64,000 nt of DNA, from NCBI GenBank assembly GCA_902556205.1, contig CACDVH010000003.1, forward strand, positions 121,513 through 185,512, read 5' to 3'. The DNA is from an uncultured Gammaproteobacteria bacterium. Its GTDB lineage: Bacteria > Pseudomonadota > Gammaproteobacteria > PS1 > Pseudothioglobaceae. The notes beneath the pieces are model-generated. The model was not told the DNA's origin. It saw nothing but the letters and a program-made list of their open reading frames with translations, and did not search any database. Positions 38,413 to 49,154 of this stretch are shown piece after piece. Each line of letters opens with the position of its first letter. Position 1 is the stretch's first letter. A program made the translations under genes and the position numbers.

Positions 38413-40401
38413 TTAACTTAAAACTCTATCAACTGTAGATACAACGTTGTCTACAGTAAAACCAAAATGTTTAAACAGCTCACCAGCAGGGGCTGACTCC
38501 CCATAAGAACTCATCGCTACAATACCTCCATCCAGGCCAACATATTTATACCAAGACTCAGCAACACCTGCCTCAATTGCAACTCTCTTGATTCCTGGAG
38601 TCAATACAGAGTCTTTATAGTCTTGATCTTGCTCATCAAATGCATTAGTAGATGGCATTGAAACTACTCGAACCTTTCTGCCTGTCATTGCTTTTGCTGA
38701 TTCCATTGCAAGTGAAACCTCTGAACCAGAGGCAATTAGGATAACGTCAGCAACTCCATTACAATCCAAAAGGACATAACCACCTTTTTCAATCTCTTTC
38801 AACTGAGCATTTGTTCTTTCCATCGGTGTTAGATTCTGTCTTGAGAAAATAAGTGCCGTTGGCGCATCATCCCTTAACATAGCAATTTTCCAGGATACTG
38901 CTGACTCTATTGCATCACAGGCACGCCAAGTTTGGAAGTTTGGAATAACCCTCATGGTTGCGATTTGTTCAACTGCCTGGTGCGTTGGCCCATCCTCGCC
39001 AAGTCCTATCGAATCATGTGAGTAGACAAAAATAGTTCCAATTTTCATCATTGCAGCCATGCGCAACGCATTTCTCATATACTCCATAAACATTAAAAAA
39101 GTTGCGCCATAAACTTTGAAGCCACCATGCAAAACCATTCCGTTCATCATGACAGCCATTCCAAACTCTCTAACGCCCCAAGAAATATAATTTCCGTTAG
39201 CATTTTCAGCATTAACCAAAACACTTCCAGACCAATTTGTTAAATTTGAGCCAGTTAAATCTGCTGAACCACCAAACAATTCGGGGACCAGGGGGCCCAT
39301 AGCTTCAATAGCATTCTGTGATGCTTTTCTTGAGGCTATATTAGGCATATCATTCTGAGTTTTGGCAATATACTCATCCATCTTAGTAGAAAAATTTTCA
39401 GGCAATTTACCTGCCATTCGACGCTCAAATTCAGCAGCCTCTTGAGGAAAAGACGCACTGTAAGCTATAAACCTCTCATTCCAATCATCCTCAACAGCCT
39501 CTCCAGCATCCTTATGATTCCAACCATCGTAAATCTCTTGAGGAATTACAAAAGGTTCATAATCCCATCCAATATTTTTTCTGGTATTTGCTATTTCTTC
39601 ATCGCCCAGAGGAGCCCCATGACAGTTATGAGAGCCTGCCAAGTTAGGAGAACCATAACCAATAACAGTTCTTGTACAAATTAATGTCGGCCTATCATTG
39701 ATAGCCTTTGCCTCAATAATTGCTGCATTTATGGCTTCAGGATCATGCCCATCAACATCAGCAATAACGTGCCAGTTATAAGATTTGAAACGGCCAGGAA
39801 CCCCTTTTTCCATCCAGTCACCAATGTGTCCATCAATTGAAATATCATTGTCGTCCCAAAATGCTATTAATTTTCCAAGTCCTAATGTTCCCGCTAGCGC
39901 GCAAGACTCATGCGACAAGCCTTCCATCAGACAACCATCGCCCATGAAAACATAGGTATTGTGATCAACAATTGAATGCCCAGGTTTATTGAACTGAGCC
40001 GCTAACGTTCTTTCTGCTATGGCCATACCTACAGCATTAGTGATACCTTGGCCCAACGGCCCAGTTGTTGTTTCAACGCCATCAGCATATCCATATTCTG
40101 GATGACCCGGTGTTTTAGAGTGTAGTTGACGAAAATTTTTAAGTTCCTCAATGCTCAAGTCAAAACCTGTCAAATGCAATAATGAGTAGATAAGCATTGA
40201 GCCATGACCATTAGACAATACAAATCGATCTCGATCTGCCCAATTAGAATTGGTGGGACTAAACTTAAGGTGCTTATTCCATAACACTTCAGCAATATCA
40301 GCCATCCCCATAGGGGCACCCGGATGCCCAGACTTTGCTTTTTGCACAGCATCCATGCTCAAGGCACGGATAGCATTTGCTAATTCGAGTTGTGTTGCCA
40401 T
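38413..40401 (-). CDS. tkt: Transketolase
   Basis: Transketolase moves two-carbon units in the pentose phosphate or Calvin cycle. The 662-residue protein has the N-terminal TPP domain with [17 protein letters not shown] and [12 protein letters not shown], the pyrimidine-binding domain with [14 protein letters not shown] and [16 protein letters not shown], and a C-terminal domain. It heads the tkt-gap-pgk-pyk-fba operon. A TATAAT box (40436-40441) lies upstream without a clear -35. The operon composition suits both gluconeogenesis and CO2 fixation; no RuBisCO or phosphoribulokinase gene is in this window. Confidence 0.96.
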   Translation of the reverse strand: MATQLELANAIRALSMDAVQKAKSGHPGAPMGMADIAEVLWNKHLKFSPTNSNWADRDRFVLSNGHGSMLIYSLLHLTGFDLSIEELKNFRQLHSKTPGHPEYGYADGVETTTGPLGQGITNAVGMAIAERTLAAQFNKPGHSIVDHNTYVFMGDGCLMEGLSHESCALAGTLGLGKLIAFWDDNDISIDGHIGDWMEKGVPGRFKSYNWHVIADVDGHDPEAINAAIIEAKAINDRPTLICTRTVIGYGSPNLAGSHNCHGAPLGDEEIANTRKNIGWDYEPFVIPQEIYDGWNHKDAGEAVEDDWNERFIAYSASFPQEAAEFERRMAGKLPENFSTKMDEYIAKTQNDMPNIASRKASQNAIEAMGPLVPELFGGSADLTGSNLTNWSGSVLVNAENANGNYISWGVREFGMAVMMNGMVLHGGFKVYGATFLMFMEYMRNALRMAAMMKIGTIFVYSHDSIGLGEDGPTHQAVEQIATMRVIPNFQTWRACDAIESAVSWKIAMLRDDAPTALIFSRQNLTPMERTNAQLKEIEKGGYVLLDCNGVADVILIASGSEVSLAMESAKAMTGRKVRVVSMPSTNAFDEQDQDYKDSVLTPGIKRVAIEAGVAESWYKYVGLDGGIVAMSSYGESAPAGELFKHFGFTVDNVVSTVDRVLS

Positions 40402-40691
40402 TGTTTAAGACCTATGAAAAAATTGTGAACCGTAAATTATACATTTTTTTTCTATCATCCTGCTCTCAAAAGCCCATCTAAAGGCAAATTTCAGGAAAAA
40501 TTTTCAATAGCTATATAGTATTATTATCATATTGTGATAAAAAATAGATTCTCGGGGAGAATGTCTAATCCATGCGGTTTTTTATGTATTAAAATTATAC
40601 TTTTGGTGAATAACTCTATTATTACATTTTGTGTCAAGAATAGCTGTCATCCAATTGTATACCGAAATTAATACTTCAAAAAAGGGGTCTC
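40402..40691. other. Divergent regulatory region between tkt and ppsA
   Basis: A 290-base non-coding interval. A minus-strand TATAAT (40436-40441) is the probable -10 of tkt. ATTCTC-GGG-GAGAAT (40548-40562) is a perfect 6-bp hairpin in the ppsA leader region or its promoter. No Cra-like operator or riboswitch could be recognised. Confidence 0.4.
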
Positions 40692-43055
40692 ATGATTGAG
40701 AATGTAGTCTGGCTTAAAGATGTCGGTATGTCTGACGTTGAAAGGGTTGGTGGAAAGAATGCATCACTTGGTGAAATGATAAGTGGTCTCAATTCGCAAG
40801 GTGTTCGTGTTCCAGGGGGTTTTGCTACGACAGCTAAGGCATTTGAATCTTTTTTAGATCATTCTGATCTTAAAAATAAAATCAATGAACTTTTATCAAA
40901 TCTGGATATTACAAATATACAAGAGCTAACAAAAACAGGTCTGCTCATAAGGCAATGGGTTGAAGAGGCGCCGTTTCCTAAAGACCTCCATCAGTCAATA
41001 GTAGAGAGTTATAAAAAGCTGACTCAACAACTTGGCTCTGATGTTACCTTTGCAGTCCGCTCTTCTGCAACTGCTGAAGATCTTCCAGAGGCCTCATTTG
41101 CTGGGCAACAAGAAACATATTTGAATGTAAGCGGTATAGATGATATCTTAATAGCGGTTCGTAAGGTGTATGCTTCACTCTATAACGATCGAGCTATTTC
41201 ATATCGAGTTCACCAGGGGTTTGAACATGAAATGGTTTCACTTTCTGCAGGAATTCAACAAATGGTTCGAAGTGATATAGGCTCTAGTGGAGTTATGTTT
41301 ACACTTGATACTGAGTCAGGATTTGAAGATGTAGTCTTTATAACATCTGCTTATGGGCTTGGAGAAACAGTTGTTCAAGGATCTGTAAATCCTGATGAGT
41401 TTTATGTTCATAAATCGACCTTGAGATCAGGTAAACCAGCAATCTTATCCCGAAGCCTTGGATCAAAATCAATAAAGATGGTCTATGCTGAGGGTAATTC
41501 CAATTCTCCTGTGGCAACGACTGAAGTTGATAGTGAAGATCGATTGAGATTCAGTCTAAGCGATTCCCAAATTGAAGAACTTGCTCATTACGCTATGAAA
41601 ATTGAATCTCATTATGGAAGAGCTATGGATATAGAGTGGGCCCTTGATGGTGTAGATGGAAAAATCTACATAGTTCAGGCAAGACCTGAAACAGTTAAGA
41701 GTAGGCAAAGCTCGCAGAACATTGAACGCTATAAACTTCTTGAAACCTCAAATATTATTGTTGAGGGGAGAGCTATTGGTCAAAAAATCGGCACTGGAAA
41801 AACCAAAATAATTAATGATTTGTCTGAAATGGATTCAGTCAACGAAGGAGATATTCTCGTCACGGATATGACAGACCCTGACTGGGAACCCGTAATGAAA
41901 TTGGCATCGGCGATTATTACAAACAGAGGCGGTAGAACTTGTCATGCAGCAATTATAGCAAGGGAGCTTGGAGTTCCTGCAATAGTTGGAACAGGTAATG
42001 CAACCGAATTACTTCAAAATGATTATGATGTCACGGCATCATGTGCTGAGGGAGATACTGGAAAAGTGTATCAAGGTAAATTGAACTTTGAACATACATT
42101 TTCTGAGGTTGGGGATTTACCCGAAATACCGGTCAAAATTATGATGAATGTTGGCAACCCTTCTCGAGCCTTTGACTTTGCCAGTATTCCAAATGCAGGG
42201 GTTGGGCTTGCGCGACTAGAATTTATCATCAACAACACTATTGGTATCCATCCCAAAGCTCTTCTTGAGTTTGATAAACTTCCTAAAGAGCTTAAAGAAG
42301 AGATCACAAAAAGAACATCTTGTTACAATTCACCTGTTGACTTTTATGTTCAAAAACTAACTGAAGGCATTTCTACAATCGCTGCAAGTTTTTCGGAATC
42401 ACCTGTGATTATTCGTATGTCTGACTTCAAATCTAATGAATATTCAAATTTATTCGCAGGAGAACTTTACGAGCCCAGTGAAGAAAATCCTATGATTGGA
42501 TTCAGAGGAGCTTCACGTTATATCTCATCAGACTTCAGAGAATGTTTTGAGCTTGAATGTCAAGCAATAAAAAATGTTAGGAATAAAATGGGCCTTAAGA
42601 ATGTTGAAATTATGATTCCATTTGTTCGCACCACATCTGAGGCCTCTAAAGTTATTGAGCTATTAAAAGAGAATGAACTAGAACGTGGCAAAGACGGCTT
42701 GAGAATAATAATGATGTGTGAACTTCCATCGAATGCAGTAATTGCTGAAGAGTTTTTAGAGTATTTCGATGGTTTTTCTATAGGTTCTAATGATTTAACA
42801 CAGCTTACACTTGGAATGGATAGAGACTCTGGACTGATTGCTGATGGATTTGACGAGAGAAATAATGCAGTCAAAAGCATGATAACGATGGCCATTGACG
42901 CCTGCCACCGTCATGAAAAATATATTGGTATTTGTGGTCAAGGGCCATCCGATCATATGGATTTTGCACAGTGGCTTTTGGAAAAAGAAATTTCGAGTAT
43001 TTCACTGAATCCTGACACGGTGGTTGAAACCTGGAACAAGCTTGGACAACTTTAA
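40692..43055 (+). CDS. ppsA: Phosphoenolpyruvate synthase
   Basis: PpsA makes PEP from pyruvate and ATP (giving AMP and phosphate), the entry step of gluconeogenesis. Of the 787 residues, the N-terminal ATP-grasp part shows [11 protein letters not shown] and [18 protein letters not shown]; the swivelling phosphohistidine domain has [19 protein letters not shown] with the catalytic His; the C-terminal PEP-binding barrel includes [12 protein letters not shown] and the GQGPSD cysteine-containing segment (ICGQGPSD). It is followed at 17 bases by its regulatory kinase/phosphorylase gene. AGGGG precedes the ATG. Confidence 0.96.
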   Translation: MIENVVWLKDVGMSDVERVGGKNASLGEMISGLNSQGVRVPGGFATTAKAFESFLDHSDLKNKINELLSNLDITNIQELTKTGLLIRQWVEEAPFPKDLHQSIVESYKKLTQQLGSDVTFAVRSSATAEDLPEASFAGQQETYLNVSGIDDILIAVRKVYASLYNDRAISYRVHQGFEHEMVSLSAGIQQMVRSDIGSSGVMFTLDTESGFEDVVFITSAYGLGETVVQGSVNPDEFYVHKSTLRSGKPAILSRSLGSKSIKMVYAEGNSNSPVATTEVDSEDRLRFSLSDSQIEELAHYAMKIESHYGRAMDIEWALDGVDGKIYIVQARPETVKSRQSSQNIERYKLLETSNIIVEGRAIGQKIGTGKTKIINDLSEMDSVNEGDILVTDMTDPDWEPVMKLASAIITNRGGRTCHAAIIARELGVPAIVGTGNATELLQNDYDVTASCAEGDTGKVYQGKLNFEHTFSEVGDLPEIPVKIMMNVGNPSRAFDFASIPNAGVGLARLEFIINNTIGIHPKALLEFDKLPKELKEEITKRTSCYNSPVDFYVQKLTEGISTIAASFSESPVIIRMSDFKSNEYSNLFAGELYEPSEENPMIGFRGASRYISSDFRECFELECQAIKNVRNKMGLKNVEIMIPFVRTTSEASKVIELLKENELERGKDGLRIIMMCELPSNAVIAEEFLEYFDGFSIGSNDLTQLTLGMDRDSGLIADGFDERNNAVKSMITMAIDACHRHEKYIGICGQGPSDHMDFAQWLLEKEISSISLNPDTVVETWNKLGQL

Positions 43056-43072
43056 CATGTTATCTAACTAAT

Positions 43073-43885
43073 ATGAGAACTGTTTTTTTTATTTCTGATA
43101 GAACTGGTATTACTGCTGAAGCCCTTGGAAATAGTCTTCTAACACAGTTCCCTGAAATAGAATTTAAGAGAGTCAATCTAGCATTTATAGATACTCAAGA
43201 AAAAGCTCAATCTGCAGTCTCACTTATCAATGATGCTTCAAAAACTGATGGCGAACCTTCACTGATTTTTAGTACTCAAGTTTCTAGTGAATATCGCCAC
43301 CTTCTTGAAGATAGTAGTGGAATTATGTTCGATTTTTTTGATACTTTCATTTCACAACTTGAGAACACTCTTGAAACTAAGTCTTCCCATGAAATGGGTC
43401 TTTCTCATGGTGTAGGAAATAAAAACACCTACTCTGGGAGGATTGACAGCATTAACTATGCGCTAAATAATGACGACGGTCTGACAACAAAATATTATGA
43501 TAGTGCGGATATCATTCTTACTGGTGTATCCAGGTCAGGAAAAACACCTACCTGCCTTTTTTTAGCACTTCAGTATGGAATCTATGCTGCAAATTATCCT
43601 TTGATTGATGAAGATCTAAATTCCATTTCAATCCCAAGCGCATTGAAGCCATTCAAAGATAAGCTCTATGGTTTGACTATCAATCCTGTTAGGCTCCAAA
43701 ATATCAGAGATGTCAGAAGATCAAATAGTGGCTATGCCTCTATAGAGCAGTGTAGAAAAGAGGTTAGAAGAGCAGAAGATATGTTTGTCCAAAATGATAT
43801 TTCATTTATTGATACAAGCCATATCTCTATTGAAGAAATTGCCGGACGCATTCTTCAAAAAAGCAAACTTGAAAGGCGTTATTAG
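43073..43885 (+). CDS. ppsR: PEP synthase regulatory protein (kinase and pyrophosphorylase)
   Basis: A 270-residue DUF299-family (PSRP) protein. It inactivates PEP synthase by ADP-dependent phosphorylation of a threonine next to the catalytic His and reactivates it by Pi-dependent removal. The N-terminus FFISDRTGITAEALGNSLL and the P-loop GVSRSGKTPTCLFLALQYG are diagnostic. It is cotranscribed with ppsA, its target, and that target carries the expected Thr-Cys-His in GGRTCHAA. Converges on fdhA. Confidence 0.95.
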   Translation: MRTVFFISDRTGITAEALGNSLLTQFPEIEFKRVNLAFIDTQEKAQSAVSLINDASKTDGEPSLIFSTQVSSEYRHLLEDSSGIMFDFFDTFISQLENTLETKSSHEMGLSHGVGNKNTYSGRIDSINYALNNDDGLTTKYYDSADIILTGVSRSGKTPTCLFLALQYGIYAANYPLIDEDLNSISIPSALKPFKDKLYGLTINPVRLQNIRDVRRSNSGYASIEQCRKEVRRAEDMFVQNDISFIDTSHISIEEIAGRILQKSKLERRY

Positions 43886-43933
43886 TCAAAAGGTGAGACT
43901 TGAATCACTCAGGAACTTACTTTAACTCTAACT

Positions 43934-46648
43934 TTAAGAAGCTTTTAACACGTCAACAGCAACAATCTTGTACTCTGGACATTTTGTCTCTTCATCGGTC
44001 ACGCCACTTGTAACTTCGTTGATTAAAACTTCAGGAAAATGGAAGGTTGTTCTTACAACTCCCTTTTTAACTCTATCAGTTACCTCAACATCAAGTGTTA
44101 TCTCTCCCCTATCTGACTTAAGAGTAGCACGATCACCAGATGAAATGTCTTTTGCCTTCGCATCTTTTGGATTGAGCATAATAACGTCCTTAGTCAATAT
44201 TTGAACATTTGAAGTTCGCCTTGTCATTGTTGCACAATTGTAATGTTGAAGCTCTCGACTCGTAGTAAGAATAAACGGATACTCGTTTTTATGCTTGGTA
44301 AGCTCTTCACTCTCCTTCCAATCATGGTAATGAAACTTGCCTTTCCCTCTCTTAAATTCACCAATATGAAGAATTTGAGTGTCTTCGCCTTTTTTGTTAA
44401 CTGGCCACTGAAGTCCCATTGGACTAGCACCAAGACCTTCCCAAGTCACTCCTTCAAAAAATGAAACAACACTAGCCACCTCTTTAAGAACTTCAGCCGC
44501 ATCATAATCTGGCTGATCGAAACCAAGCTTACGCATCATTTCAACTATGATTTGACCGTCTGTTTTCGTTCCTGGCAAAGGCTTTACAGCTGCATTAACC
44601 TGTTGAATTCTTCTTTCGGTATTAGTAAACGTTCCACTCTTTTCGAGAAAAGTTGTACCAGGCAAAACTACATCAGCCATCTTAGCAGTCTCACTCATAA
44701 AAATTTCCTGAACAACTAACAAGTCAAGACTCTGCATTGCTTTAACGACGTGATGTGTATTTGGGTCGGTCTGCACAACGTCTTCAGCAAAAATCCATAG
44801 AGCTTTTAATGAGCCATCTATAGCGCCATCGAACATTTCAGGAATTTTTCTTCCTGGAGTTGTAGGGGTTGGAAGCCCAAGTTTATCTTCATAAAAGTCT
44901 TGAACTTCTTTCTGATCCATCCATAAATAGCCTGGACCATGGTGTGGCTGACAACCCATATCAGCTGCACCCTGAACATTATTCTGGCCACGAAGAGGGT
45001 TAACTCCTACTCCAGGTCGACCAAGGTTGCCTGTCATCATTGCTAGATTTGAAATCAGCATTACTGTCTTCGTGCCTTGAGAATGCTCTGTCACGCCCAA
45101 GCCATGGAATTCCATTGCATTTTTAGCATTAGCATAAGCAAGTGCAACAGCTTTAACATCTTCCTTATCAAGACCACTAATTTCAGCCATTGCATCAACA
45201 TCAAGTTCTTTAATTTGCTCCAGAAAATCCTCACCGCCTTCACAGCGATCCTGAATAAACTCATGGTCGACCAGCCCAGCTTCAACAATGTAATACTGGA
45301 TCATATTTAAAACCGCTACATTAGTACCGGGCTTTAGTTGAAGATGATGATCAGCCATTCTAGCTAGTTCCGTTCTAACTGGATCAATCACAATGAGAGT
45401 AGCCCCAGACATAGCTTGCTGTTTAATTTTAGCTCCCGTTACAGGATGAGCTGAAGTTGGGTTTGCACCAATTACTAGAAGCAAATCAGCAAGAGGAATA
45501 TCTGCAGTAGAGTTTGTACCAGCTCCAGTTCCAAAGCTTTGTTGCATTCCCCAAGCAGTTGGGGAGTGACAAACCCTGGCACAACAATCAATGTTGTTAG
45601 TTCCAACGAGTTGACGAATCATCTTTTGAAACATATAGTTTTCTTCATTTGTACAGCGAGCAGAAGAAATTCCAGCAATAGCATCTGGACCGTGATCTGC
45701 TTTTATTGACTCAAATTTATCTTTGATAAAATCTAAGGCTTCATCCCATGAGCATGGGGTTAATTCACCATTTTTTCTAATGAGTGGTGATGTAAGCCTA
45801 TCCTCATGATTGTAAAATTTAAAGGCATAGCGTCCTTTCAGACAGGTATGTCCAGCATTGACAGCATCTTGAGGCGCTCGTATTGATAAAACCTCATCGC
45901 TTTTGACTGCCACCTCTAAATTACAACCAACACCACAATATGAACAGGTTGTTCTAACTGTTTTATCTGCTTCCACTGATTTAGACTGGAATACATCTGA
46001 GATTGCTGAAGTTGGACAAGTTTGAGCACAAGCCCCACAAGATACACATGAAGAATCACCAAATAACATATCATTATCTGTTGTGATTCTGGACTCAAAT
46101 CCTCTTCCAGTCATGGTCAAAGTAAACTGCCCCTGTACCTCATCACAGGCACGAACGCATCTTGAACAATTGATACATTTAGAAAGATCCATTCTCATAT
46201 AAGAGTGAGAAAGGTCCTTTTCACGATCACAATGATTTTCACCTTTTGCGTATCGAATTTGACGAACACCAACACTCGCAGCAACATCTTGAAGTTCACA
46301 ATTTCCATTAACTTCACATGTCAAGCAATCTGGTGGATGGTCACTAAGGACAAGCTCTACAATATTTTTGCGAAGTTTTTTTACACTCTCTGAGTTAGTA
46401 TAAATACGCATACCAGGAGTCACTGGTGTATGGCATGAAGCAACTATTCTTTTGGGTCCATCTTCAGACTGCTGAACCTCTACAGAACAAACTCTGCATG
46501 CTCCATAAGGATTTAGATTGTCATCATTACAAAGGGTAGGAATTATCTTATCTCCAAGCGCCTTATCTGTAAAAGCTAAGATTGAAGATGAATCATCAAA
46601 AGGAAATTCAACATCATCAATAAATACTCCTTGTGGGTTTTCTGACAT
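43934..46648 (-). CDS. fdhA: NAD-linked formate dehydrogenase, catalytic alpha subunit
   Basis: A 904-residue molybdopterin enzyme oxidising formate to CO2. The N-terminal part resembles NuoG: a 2Fe-2S ferredoxin fold (NPYGACRVCSVEV), a His/Cys 4Fe-4S site (DHPPDCLTCEVNGNCELQ) and two 4Fe-4S sites (CINCSRCVRACDE, CVSCGACAQTCP). The molybdopterin domain begins TTCSYCGVGCNLEV. The metal ligand is cysteine in CCARVCHSPTAWG, where E. coli FdhF has selenocysteine, so no selenium machinery is needed. Four to five clusters pass electrons to the NuoF-like subunit encoded just upstream. Its ATG sits beside the fdhB stop, with GGAG overlapping that stop. Last gene of the fhs-fdhD-fdhB-fdhA operon. Confidence 0.93.
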   Translation of the reverse strand: MSENPQGVFIDDVEFPFDDSSSILAFTDKALGDKIIPTLCNDDNLNPYGACRVCSVEVQQSEDGPKRIVASCHTPVTPGMRIYTNSESVKKLRKNIVELVLSDHPPDCLTCEVNGNCELQDVAASVGVRQIRYAKGENHCDREKDLSHSYMRMDLSKCINCSRCVRACDEVQGQFTLTMTGRGFESRITTDNDMLFGDSSCVSCGACAQTCPTSAISDVFQSKSVEADKTVRTTCSYCGVGCNLEVAVKSDEVLSIRAPQDAVNAGHTCLKGRYAFKFYNHEDRLTSPLIRKNGELTPCSWDEALDFIKDKFESIKADHGPDAIAGISSARCTNEENYMFQKMIRQLVGTNNIDCCARVCHSPTAWGMQQSFGTGAGTNSTADIPLADLLLVIGANPTSAHPVTGAKIKQQAMSGATLIVIDPVRTELARMADHHLQLKPGTNVAVLNMIQYYIVEAGLVDHEFIQDRCEGGEDFLEQIKELDVDAMAEISGLDKEDVKAVALAYANAKNAMEFHGLGVTEHSQGTKTVMLISNLAMMTGNLGRPGVGVNPLRGQNNVQGAADMGCQPHHGPGYLWMDQKEVQDFYEDKLGLPTPTTPGRKIPEMFDGAIDGSLKALWIFAEDVVQTDPNTHHVVKAMQSLDLLVVQEIFMSETAKMADVVLPGTTFLEKSGTFTNTERRIQQVNAAVKPLPGTKTDGQIIVEMMRKLGFDQPDYDAAEVLKEVASVVSFFEGVTWEGLGASPMGLQWPVNKKGEDTQILHIGEFKRGKGKFHYHDWKESEELTKHKNEYPFILTTSRELQHYNCATMTRRTSNVQILTKDVIMLNPKDAKAKDISSGDRATLKSDRGEITLDVEVTDRVKKGVVRTTFHFPEVLINEVTSGVTDEETKCPEYKIVAVDVLKAS

Positions 46649-46649
46649 A

Positions 46650-48290
46650 CTATTTCTCCATCAAAGGTTTAAACTCGTCACTACAGTGTTCGAGTAAATT
46701 TTTAATTGCTAGCGGCAAGCCACCGCCTAATGCACATAAAGAGCCAACTTCCATTGTCTCAAGTAAATCATAAATCAATTCTTCTGAAAATTTCTGCTTT
46801 CCATCTATAGCCGAACCCAGCATTTCTTTGCCACGTGTAGAGCCTAAGCGACAAGGGAAACATTTTCCACATGATTCATGGGCCGTAAATGCAAATAAAT
46901 GTTTTGCGTATTCTACTGCAGAGAACGACCTTGGAATGCAGACAAAACTTGCGTGCCCTAGTAGGAATCCTGCTTCAGCGAAAACTTCAAAATCGAGCGT
47001 TAAAGACCTCAAAATATCGACTGGGACAATCCCTCCAAGAGGTCCACCAATCTGAATAGCCTTAATATCCTCATTAAAACCCCCGCCAATATCATCAATG
47101 ATTGTACCTAATGGGGTTCCAAGATCCACTTCATAGAGACCTGGGTTATTAAAGTGCCCGTCAAGTGAAATAAGTTTAGTACCTAAGGATCTTCCATTTC
47201 CAATAGCTTTATAGGAGTCACTTCCATGCTTAAAGATTAAAGCTACTGCTGCCAAACTCTCAACATTATTTACAACCGTGGGTTTTTTATAAAGACCTTC
47301 TACAACAGGAAATGGTGGTCGAACATCAACCTCAGCTCGACGGCCCTCAATTGAAGCAATAAGTGCTGTTTCTTCTCCGCAGATGTAGGCGCCCTGACCC
47401 TCAACAACATTCATATCAAAATCAAAGCCAGTTCCTAAAATGTTTTCACCTAAAAGATTAAGCTCTCTTAGCTTAGATAAGGCTTCATTTGTAATATCAA
47501 TAGACTCAGGATATTCACCTCGAATATACATAAAGCCTTGCTTTGACCCAATAATATAACCACAGATGACCATACCAAATAAAACCTTTAGAGCCTGCTC
47601 TTCAAGTAAATAGCGGTCAGAATATGCGCCTGGGTCTCCCTCATCCGCATTACAGACTACGTACTTAGCCTTAGCTTCCTGGGCCTTACAAAACTCCCAT
47701 TTCATACCCGTTGGAAAGCCTGCACCACCTCTTCCGCGGAGCCCAGAATCTTTAAGAGTATCAATTAAATCGTTTTTGTCTGTTTGGAAACAAGTCTCAA
47801 GTAAGTCCTTAAAGTCTTTATAAGTGGAAAAAACTTCATCCTCAACTAAAAATGAGGTGTCAGAAAAAGACTTCATTGTGTATGGAGTGCTCTTGTGATT
47901 GCCAGATAAAATATCATCTAGTTGATTAATATCATCGCCAGAATAGTTCTCACCATTGTAATAAAATGCACTATTTTCGTAACATCTACCCAAGCAAATC
48001 ATCTCACCAACGCTGTCTTCACCTAGCTTACTCTTTAGTTTTTGATTGACATTATCTTGAGTGCCTCTGCACATACAAGCGCTACCAGTACAAACATAGG
48101 CCTTCTTACTTTTAAAATCTTCGCTCAAGAAGTCATAAAAACTTTTGGTACTATGGATTGTTGAAACGCCCAGGTTATATTCGCCCGCAAGCTGGGCATC
48201 ACTATTTTCATTCGGGCTTAAAGATATTTTGCCAAATAAGCTATTTTTATCGTCCTTCTTCCCCGATAGTAGACTAATGTTTCTAGACAT
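46650..48290 (-). CDS. fdhB: NAD-linked formate dehydrogenase beta subunit (NuoE/NuoF-like fusion)
   Basis: A 546-residue diaphorase subunit that passes electrons from FdhA to NAD. The N-terminal 150 residues are a thioredoxin-like 2Fe-2S domain as in NuoE (CTGSACMCRGTQDN, GEMICLGRCYE). The rest is NuoF-like: GLRGRGGAGFPTGMKW binds NADH/FMN, VEGQGAYICGEETALI follows, and ESCGKCFPCRLGSTRG ligates a 4Fe-4S cluster. Such NuoE-NuoF fusions belong to soluble NAD-dependent formate dehydrogenases. It abuts fdhD and fdhA with no gap. Confidence 0.93.
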   Translation of the reverse strand: MSRNISLLSGKKDDKNSLFGKISLSPNENSDAQLAGEYNLGVSTIHSTKSFYDFLSEDFKSKKAYVCTGSACMCRGTQDNVNQKLKSKLGEDSVGEMICLGRCYENSAFYYNGENYSGDDINQLDDILSGNHKSTPYTMKSFSDTSFLVEDEVFSTYKDFKDLLETCFQTDKNDLIDTLKDSGLRGRGGAGFPTGMKWEFCKAQEAKAKYVVCNADEGDPGAYSDRYLLEEQALKVLFGMVICGYIIGSKQGFMYIRGEYPESIDITNEALSKLRELNLLGENILGTGFDFDMNVVEGQGAYICGEETALIASIEGRRAEVDVRPPFPVVEGLYKKPTVVNNVESLAAVALIFKHGSDSYKAIGNGRSLGTKLISLDGHFNNPGLYEVDLGTPLGTIIDDIGGGFNEDIKAIQIGGPLGGIVPVDILRSLTLDFEVFAEAGFLLGHASFVCIPRSFSAVEYAKHLFAFTAHESCGKCFPCRLGSTRGKEMLGSAIDGKQKFSEELIYDLLETMEVGSLCALGGGLPLAIKNLLEHCSDEFKPLMEK

Positions 48291-49151
48291 TTATTCTCCG
48301 AAGTTTTCACTGATACGCCAATTACCAGTATATATATTATATTTGTTTTTCTTAATAAAGCCAATTAATGTGATGTCAAATTTTGTAGCTAAATCAAGTG
48401 CCAATGAAGTTGGAGCGCCTATCCCAACTATCATCCCAATGCCAGACATCACTGCTTTTTGAATAATATCAAATCCAAGACGGCCAGAACACATTACAAA
48501 TTGCTCAACTGGCCTCAACATTTCGTTGGTTCGAACATGTCCAATTAGCTTGTCAAGTGCATTATGCCTACCAACATCTTCTGCTAAATGAAGCACCTCA
48601 CCCTGTTCAGTGAGCAAGGCACTAGCATGCACTCCACCTGTATTTGCAAATTGGTGTTGCTTGATTTTTAAGATATCTGGCAACTTACTGATGAGATCGA
48701 TATTCACTGATGGGCCTTTTTTGTTGATTTTTGGTTCATAAGCAATTTCAATAGCATTTAGTGTTCCTTTTCCACATACACCACAGCTCGAATTCACCAT
48801 AAAGTGTCTTTGCAGATTTTTTAAATCCAATTGATTTCCTTTTGCAAGTGTTACAACTAAAGAGTTATCAACATCATATTTACCCTTATTCTTTCCATTA
48901 ACCTCAATCGATTCAATTGCATTTTTATTCTGAATAATGCCTTCAGAAAATAAAAGACCACTGATGAGGCTTTCATCATCTCCCGGAGTTCTCATTGTCA
49001 CCATTAGGGGCTCAACAACCCAGTCATTATCTTTGAAATATCGAATAATAATCTCGAGGGGCTCTTCAATTGCAACACAATCACTAGAACTTTCTCGAGT
49101 TAAACCGTCAACCCTATGGATCTCATAATCAACTGATCCAACAGTGTTCAT
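48291..49151 (-). CDS. fdhD: Formate dehydrogenase accessory sulfurtransferase FdhD
   Basis: FdhD transfers sulfur from IscS to the molybdenum cofactor before it is inserted into formate dehydrogenase. The catalytic CxxC is in SSCGVCGKGTLNAIE, and the cofactor-binding C-terminal segment LAEDVGRHNALDKLIGHV plus CSGRLGFDIIQKA is well kept. At 286 residues it is typical. It lies between fhs and the two formate dehydrogenase subunit genes, with 3 and 0 bases of spacing. Confidence 0.94.
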   Translation of the reverse strand: MNTVGSVDYEIHRVDGLTRESSSDCVAIEEPLEIIIRYFKDNDWVVEPLMVTMRTPGDDESLISGLLFSEGIIQNKNAIESIEVNGKNKGKYDVDNSLVVTLAKGNQLDLKNLQRHFMVNSSCGVCGKGTLNAIEIAYEPKINKKGPSVNIDLISKLPDILKIKQHQFANTGGVHASALLTEQGEVLHLAEDVGRHNALDKLIGHVRTNEMLRPVEQFVMCSGRLGFDIIQKAVMSGIGMIVGIGAPTSLALDLATKFDITLIGFIKKNKYNIYTGNWRISENFGE

Positions 49152-49154
49152 CTT

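Noticed and set aside
43934..46648. Selenocysteine (TGA) formate dehydrogenase
   Set aside because: The metal-ligand position is an ordinary cysteine in CCARVCHSP and the frame is continuous.
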